DNA of 55,235 nt from Arthrobacter sp. AQ5-06 (GTDB lineage: Bacteria > Actinomycetota > Actinomycetes > Actinomycetales > Micrococcaceae): NCBI RefSeq assembly GCF_003287955.1, contig NZ_QMKP01000021.1:1-55235 (forward strand), read 5' to 3'. The translations under genes were made by a program, and so were the position numbers. Below, in pieces: positions 52,354 to 55,235 of this stretch (within the stretch, counting starts at the first letter, position 1; each line of letters opens with the position of its first letter). The notes beneath the pieces were generated by a model that was given only the letters and a program-made list of their open reading frames with translations, did no database searches and was not told the origin of the DNA.

Positions 52354-52836
52354 CTAGCGGGAGACGAGGTTGCTGATGTCGCGCAGCGCGCGGGTCACCT
52401 GATGTGCGTCGAGCTCCGGATGGTGCGCGCCCATATTGCCAAGGAGACCGCGCACCCGCTCCTCGTAGGCTCCGCGCACCTCTCTGAGTAAGGTTTCCCC
52501 TTGCTCCGTGATGACCGCATAGACGCCGCGCCCGTCGTCAGGGCAGGTGTCACGGAACGTCAGGTCCTTTGCTTCCAGGCGGCTCACTAGGCGTGTGGCA
52601 GAGCTCTGATTCAAGCCAATCCGCTGGGCAAGGTCGTTGACGCGCAATTCCTTGTCGGAGGCTTGGCTGAGATGTGCCAGCGCGCGATAGTCCGTCGGGC
52701 CGATCCTGTGGGCATCCATCAGCCACTTGCTGAGACTGGCATCCATTGCCGATGCAAAAGCGGCGACCTGAGACCAAGCCGCACTGAGGTCCGCAATAGG
52801 CGTTGTGTCTTTCTGATCAGATACCTGCATGTGCAT
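52354..52836 (-). CDS. MarR-family repressor
   Basis: 160 residues from ATG 52836; ATG 52830 is an alternative. The winged helix shows IGPTDYRALAHLSQASD, VNDLAQRIGLNQSSATRLVS, RLEAKDLTFRDTCPDDGRGV and VITEQGETLL. It probably represses its own gene and the SMR pair through TGCATGTRCATGCA sites and lets go on binding a substrate of the pump. Confidence 0.92.
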   Translation of the reverse strand: MHMQVSDQKDTTPIADLSAAWSQVAAFASAMDASLSKWLMDAHRIGPTDYRALAHLSQASDKELRVNDLAQRIGLNQSSATRLVSRLEAKDLTFRDTCPDDGRGVYAVITEQGETLLREVRGAYEERVRGLLGNMGAHHPELDAHQVTRALRDISNLVSR

Positions 52837-52839
52837 GCA
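52826..52839. promoter_or_regulatory. MarR-type operator at the marR start
   Basis: TGCATG-TG-CATGCA covers the start codon of the marR gene. Binding here would block transcription or initiation, giving autoregulation. It is the twin of the site at 52297. Confidence 0.75.
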
Positions 52840-53021
52840 ATGACCGTATATCTAGTCTGGTGAGCCTGGCAAATCGACCACTCCGCCAGGCCGACAGGGC
52901 CGCTCCGAGGTCACGCAAATGTGCGCGAATGGCGCGAATGGCGTTCCACTCGGCGACAAGTGTCCCGCAGAAGGTTCCCCATACGGACATGTAGTGGGCC
53001 GTGCAGACGACTTTGGACATT

Positions 53022-53048
53022 TCGTGCAGACGACTTCGGAAAACGACA
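53022..53048 (-). repeat. Right terminal inverted repeat with tandem copy
   Basis: On the minus strand the tip reads TGTCGTTTTCCGAAGTCG and ends CTGCACGA, matching the left end over most of 27 bases. GTGCAGACGACTTYGGA occurs twice, at 53001-53017 and 53024-53040, as expected for paired TniA sites. AACC follows the tip directly. Confidence 0.87.
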
Positions 53049-53139
53049 AACCTGCCAGCTGGTTCCCGGGGTGCGGTGATCGACCGGCTAACGGGCGCCC
53101 TTAAAGGCGCCGCTTAGCACTTCTCAGTACGCTCTATGC

Positions 53140-53595
53140 ATGCAGATCCGCGATGCGACCCTGGATGACCTGACACAGGTGGACGCGATCTGTGATGCCA
53201 GCGACCGCGCACGCTGGACAGCGGAAATGATCGCCCCGATAAACGACCGGGTCGTATTGGTAGCGGCCATACAAGGTCAGATCGTCGGCGTAGCCAAAAC
53301 GCACTTCCACGGCGAACCCGATGGCGAGGTCCCTGCAGGCCACTATCTAGGGGGCGTCGTCGTCACTCCGGATTTCCGACGGCGGGGAATCGGTTCTGCG
53401 CTCACCCTGGCGCGGGTGGAGTGGATCTGGTCTCAGTCTTCGAGCGTTTACTACTTCGCGAACGAACACAACACGGCATCCATCAGAATGCACGAGACTC
53501 TGGGTTTCCGGTCCGTCGGCCGATTCGCGGAGATTCGCGGGGTGACAGCCGACGACGGGCGATCAGAATTGGTCCTCTTCGCAGCGTCCCGATAA
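53140..53595 (+). CDS. GNAT-family N-acetyltransferase
   Basis: 151 residues. IRDATLDDLTQVDAICDA opens the domain, GGVVVTPDFRRRGIGSALTL is the acetyl-CoA loop and FANEHNTASIRMHETLGFRS the C-terminal motif. The pattern resembles AAC(6')-like and general amine acetyltransferases; the substrate is unknown. It lies outside the tni element, 92 bp past its right tip. Confidence 0.87.
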   Translation: MQIRDATLDDLTQVDAICDASDRARWTAEMIAPINDRVVLVAAIQGQIVGVAKTHFHGEPDGEVPAGHYLGGVVVTPDFRRRGIGSALTLARVEWIWSQSSSVYYFANEHNTASIRMHETLGFRSVGRFAEIRGVTADDGRSELVLFAASR

Positions 53596-53760
53596 ACGAT
53601 CCCCTTGCGGGCTGCGCCATGCGACAAATAGCTCCATGAAAAACCCGCCATTTACCGCCGAAAGTCACACCACCGGCTTACGGGACGTTTCCAGCCTGTC
53701 ATACGGAACACCCATTACGGGACGGTGTCAGCGTTCCTTTGCGACTGCCCTTTTTACTGG

Positions 53761-54462
53761 TTACCGTTCCGGGACGAATTCCCAATGCAAACAGCCGTCT
53801 ATCACTGAGGGCCTAGAGAAGAATACTGGTCGTCCTGTTCGCAGGCTGGTCAGCGTTTCCTCAAGGAGCGCTTCAACGGATGACCAGATGGCCGGACGCC
53901 AATCGGCGTCGTCCTTGAAATACTCGCTGACGCAGCCGTGATGCCGTCCGGCCCTGAGATCGACGAACAGAAAGTCGCCGGCGTTGTTGTCTGCGATCGG
54001 CAGGAACGAGGAGATGAACATGAAAGCGCGGGTACCGGCCTCATCAGCTTCAGCACTTGCTGGGTCATAGGGTTTATGGGGTTCGGGAACAGGAACGCTG
54101 CTGTGAGCTTCATGGACCGCCCGCAGGTTTCGGTAGATTGGGGAACTTTTTTCCCGCTCGAATTCGGCATTTAGGTCCGCCCCGACCTGCGCCCAGATGC
54201 TAAGCATCATTTGTCGCACTTTCTCAGCTTCAACCAAGGGAAGTGGGCGATACCTCGGGAGAATGTTCCCCGCCGTTGACGGTTCTGCACCGTCGAAGAG
54301 ATGATACATGGTCGATAGATCGCTCGGCCAACCGTTCGGCGCGGCCTGCTCAAATGAGCGGACAAGGGGTTCCGGTGCGGATGATCGTATGGTTTTGGCT
54401 GTCACGGGGGCGTTGATGTTCAGCCAGTTAACAATGTCGGTCCAGAGTTCCGGTGTCCCCAT
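53761..54462 (-). CDS. SMI1/KNR4-family protein
   Basis: 233 residues from ATG 54462 (ATG 54489 is also open). ELWTDIVNWLNIN at the start, GWPSDLSTMYHLFDGAE in the middle and FLPIADNNAGDFLFVDLRAG are the SMI1/KNR4 hallmarks. Members are often immunity proteins of contact-dependent or secreted toxins, but no toxin gene is next to it. SVEALLEETLTSL near the end is also typical. A role as orphan immunity protein is possible. Confidence 0.85.
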   Translation of the reverse strand: MGTPELWTDIVNWLNINAPVTAKTIRSSAPEPLVRSFEQAAPNGWPSDLSTMYHLFDGAEPSTAGNILPRYRPLPLVEAEKVRQMMLSIWAQVGADLNAEFEREKSSPIYRNLRAVHEAHSSVPVPEPHKPYDPASAEADEAGTRAFMFISSFLPIADNNAGDFLFVDLRAGRHHGCVSEYFKDDADWRPAIWSSVEALLEETLTSLRTGRPVFFSRPSVIDGCLHWEFVPER

Positions 54463-54636
54463 GGGGCGAAATCTACGCGCCTTTCCCATTAAAGGACACG
54501 ACTTCGGCGGGGTCGTGGAAACAGTCGTCCGGGCCCGTGCCCGCGAATGATGTAGCCGTTGCCCTCAGACACCGGCTGACCTGACGTCAGGTCCCGTCGA
54601 GAGAGCATCATAGCGCCCGGTAAAGGATCGGCGAAT

Positions 54637-55118
54637 TCAGGCGGTCGTTGCAACGGCGGGTTTTTCTGGTTCAAATAATAGCCGTTCCATGGCCTGGGCG
54701 GGGGTGATGCCGCCAAGGGTCTTGCGGGGTCGGTCGTTGAGTTCGGCTGCGACTTCGAGCAGCCGCTCGGGTGAGTGCACGGACAGGTCGGTGCTTTTCG
54801 GGAAGTACTGGCGTAGGAGGCCGTTGGTATTCTCGTTGGTGCCGCGCTGCCAGGGTGAGTGCGGGTCGCAGAAGTAGATGTCCATGTTGGTCGCCATGGT
54901 GATCTGGCGGTGTTGGGCAAGCTCGGTGCCCTGGTCCCAGGTCAGCGACTTGCACAGGTGCTCCGGCAGGGTCTTGATCGTCGCCAGCAGACCGTCACGG
55001 ACAGCGACGGCGCCGTGGTCGTCGGGCAGGTGGACGAGCATCGTAAACCGGGTCTGGCGCTCTACCAGGGTGGCGATGGCCGAGCGGCAGTTCGACCCCA
55101 GGACCAGATCCCCTTCCT
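54637..55118 (-). pseudogene. IS30-family transposase, 5' part lost
   Basis: From about 55116 the peptide EGDLVLGSNCRSAIATLVER, then SLTWDQGTELAQH and FCDPHSPWQRGTNENTNGLL, is the DDE core of IS30 transposases with all three acidic residues, and TLGGITPAQAMERLL ends it. Ahead of EGDLV the family continuity is broken: the frame runs into RQLRSHPQQNRK and no HTH part exists. The gene is therefore cut at its start, by deletion or by another insertion. Confidence 0.8.
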
Positions 55119-55235
55119 TACGATTTTGTTGTGGGTGACTTCGGAGCTGTCGTAGTGTTTCGATCACCCTCGGGTGGTGGGTATGGCCCAGATCTCCCTG
55201 CCGCTTGGACGGCTCACTGGGAATGGCCGCCCGCT

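Larger units (their letters stand above)
44064..53048. mobile_element. Complete Tn402/Tn5053-type (tni) transposon with efflux cargo
   Basis: An 8,985-bp element bounded by matched terminal inverted repeats at 44064-44090 and 53022-53048. It carries the full tniA, tniB, tniQ, res, tniR module at its left and a cargo of FAD oxidoreductase, GNAT, two SMR subunits and MarR at its right. Four bases AACC directly abut both tips. No integron integrase, attI or mercury gene is present. It inserted just upstream of a resolvase gene, the known target habit of this family. All transposition genes look intact. Confidence 0.9.

Noticed and set aside
48787..53021. Cargo considered as an integron cassette array
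   Set aside because: No integrase gene, attI or attC-like hairpins were found, and the genes lie on both strands.
55183..55235. Possible partial gene start (MAQISLPLGRL) at the right edge
   Set aside because: Only 17 codons are visible; no family can be recognised.
1..55235. CRISPR arrays, tRNA and rRNA genes
   Set aside because: No regularly spaced repeats or tRNA-like T-loop and acceptor pairs were noticed by eye on either strand; a dedicated scan was not possible.

Overview
The window is high-GC actinobacterial DNA. Gene content, codon use and several actinobacterial small-protein families point to an Arthrobacter/Pseudarthrobacter-like soil Micrococcaceae; this is an inference, since no rRNA or tRNA gene is present. 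It mixes core metabolic genes, catabolic clusters and several mobile or inserted segments.

Region by region. (1) 1-220: the 3' end of an IS21-type element (IstB C-terminus). (2) 368-10159: an aromatic acyl-CoA catabolic cluster with a hotdog thioesterase, a PaaX-type regulator, RidA, an FAH-family hydrolase, a cupin, a TesB thioesterase, an aryl-CoA ligase, a fused FAD monooxygenase/old-yellow-enzyme and an aromatic-acid MFS importer. (3) 10196-10568: a terminator and decayed remnants of a dnaJ-hspR junction. (4) 10815-28989: mostly housekeeping and stress genes: uracil permease, GDSL hydrolase, GAF-ANTAR regulator, SDR, small membrane proteins, glycerate kinase, methyltransferase, a histidine kinase / GGDEF-EAL / EAL signalling trio, GDPD, HAD phosphatase, LapA, PfkB kinase. 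(5) 29072-34800: a broken sialidase start followed by inserted-looking modules: a cupredoxin / CHRD / class F sortase cassette, a truncated CYTH gene, an AAC(3)-I-like acetyltransferase, and a lipoprotein gene with an early stop. (6) 34893-42821: rhodanese, then a divergent cluster (RidA, IclR, KDG kinase / PLP D-amino-acid enzyme, D-aminoacylase-family deacylase, KDPG aldolase, GntP permease) that fits uptake and breakdown of N-acetyl-D-glucosaminate or a similar N-acyl sugar acid. (7) 43398-43964: a serine recombinase and its upstream region, directly adjoining (8) 44064-53048: a complete Tn402/Tn5053-type transposon. It has matched terminal repeats, tniA-tniB-tniQ-res-tniR, and a cargo of an FAD oxidoreductase, a GNAT enzyme, a paired SMR efflux system and its MarR regulator. 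(9) 53140-55235: a GNAT gene, an SMI1/KNR4 protein and a broken IS30 transposase.

The strongest discoveries are the bounded tni transposon with non-integron cargo inserted upstream of a resolvase gene, the twin MarR operators (TGCATGTRCATGCA) in that cargo, the probable oxidised-amino-sugar pathway with a double palindromic operator, and the aryl-CoA cluster that combines a dearomatising enzyme with cupin, FAH and RidA genes.
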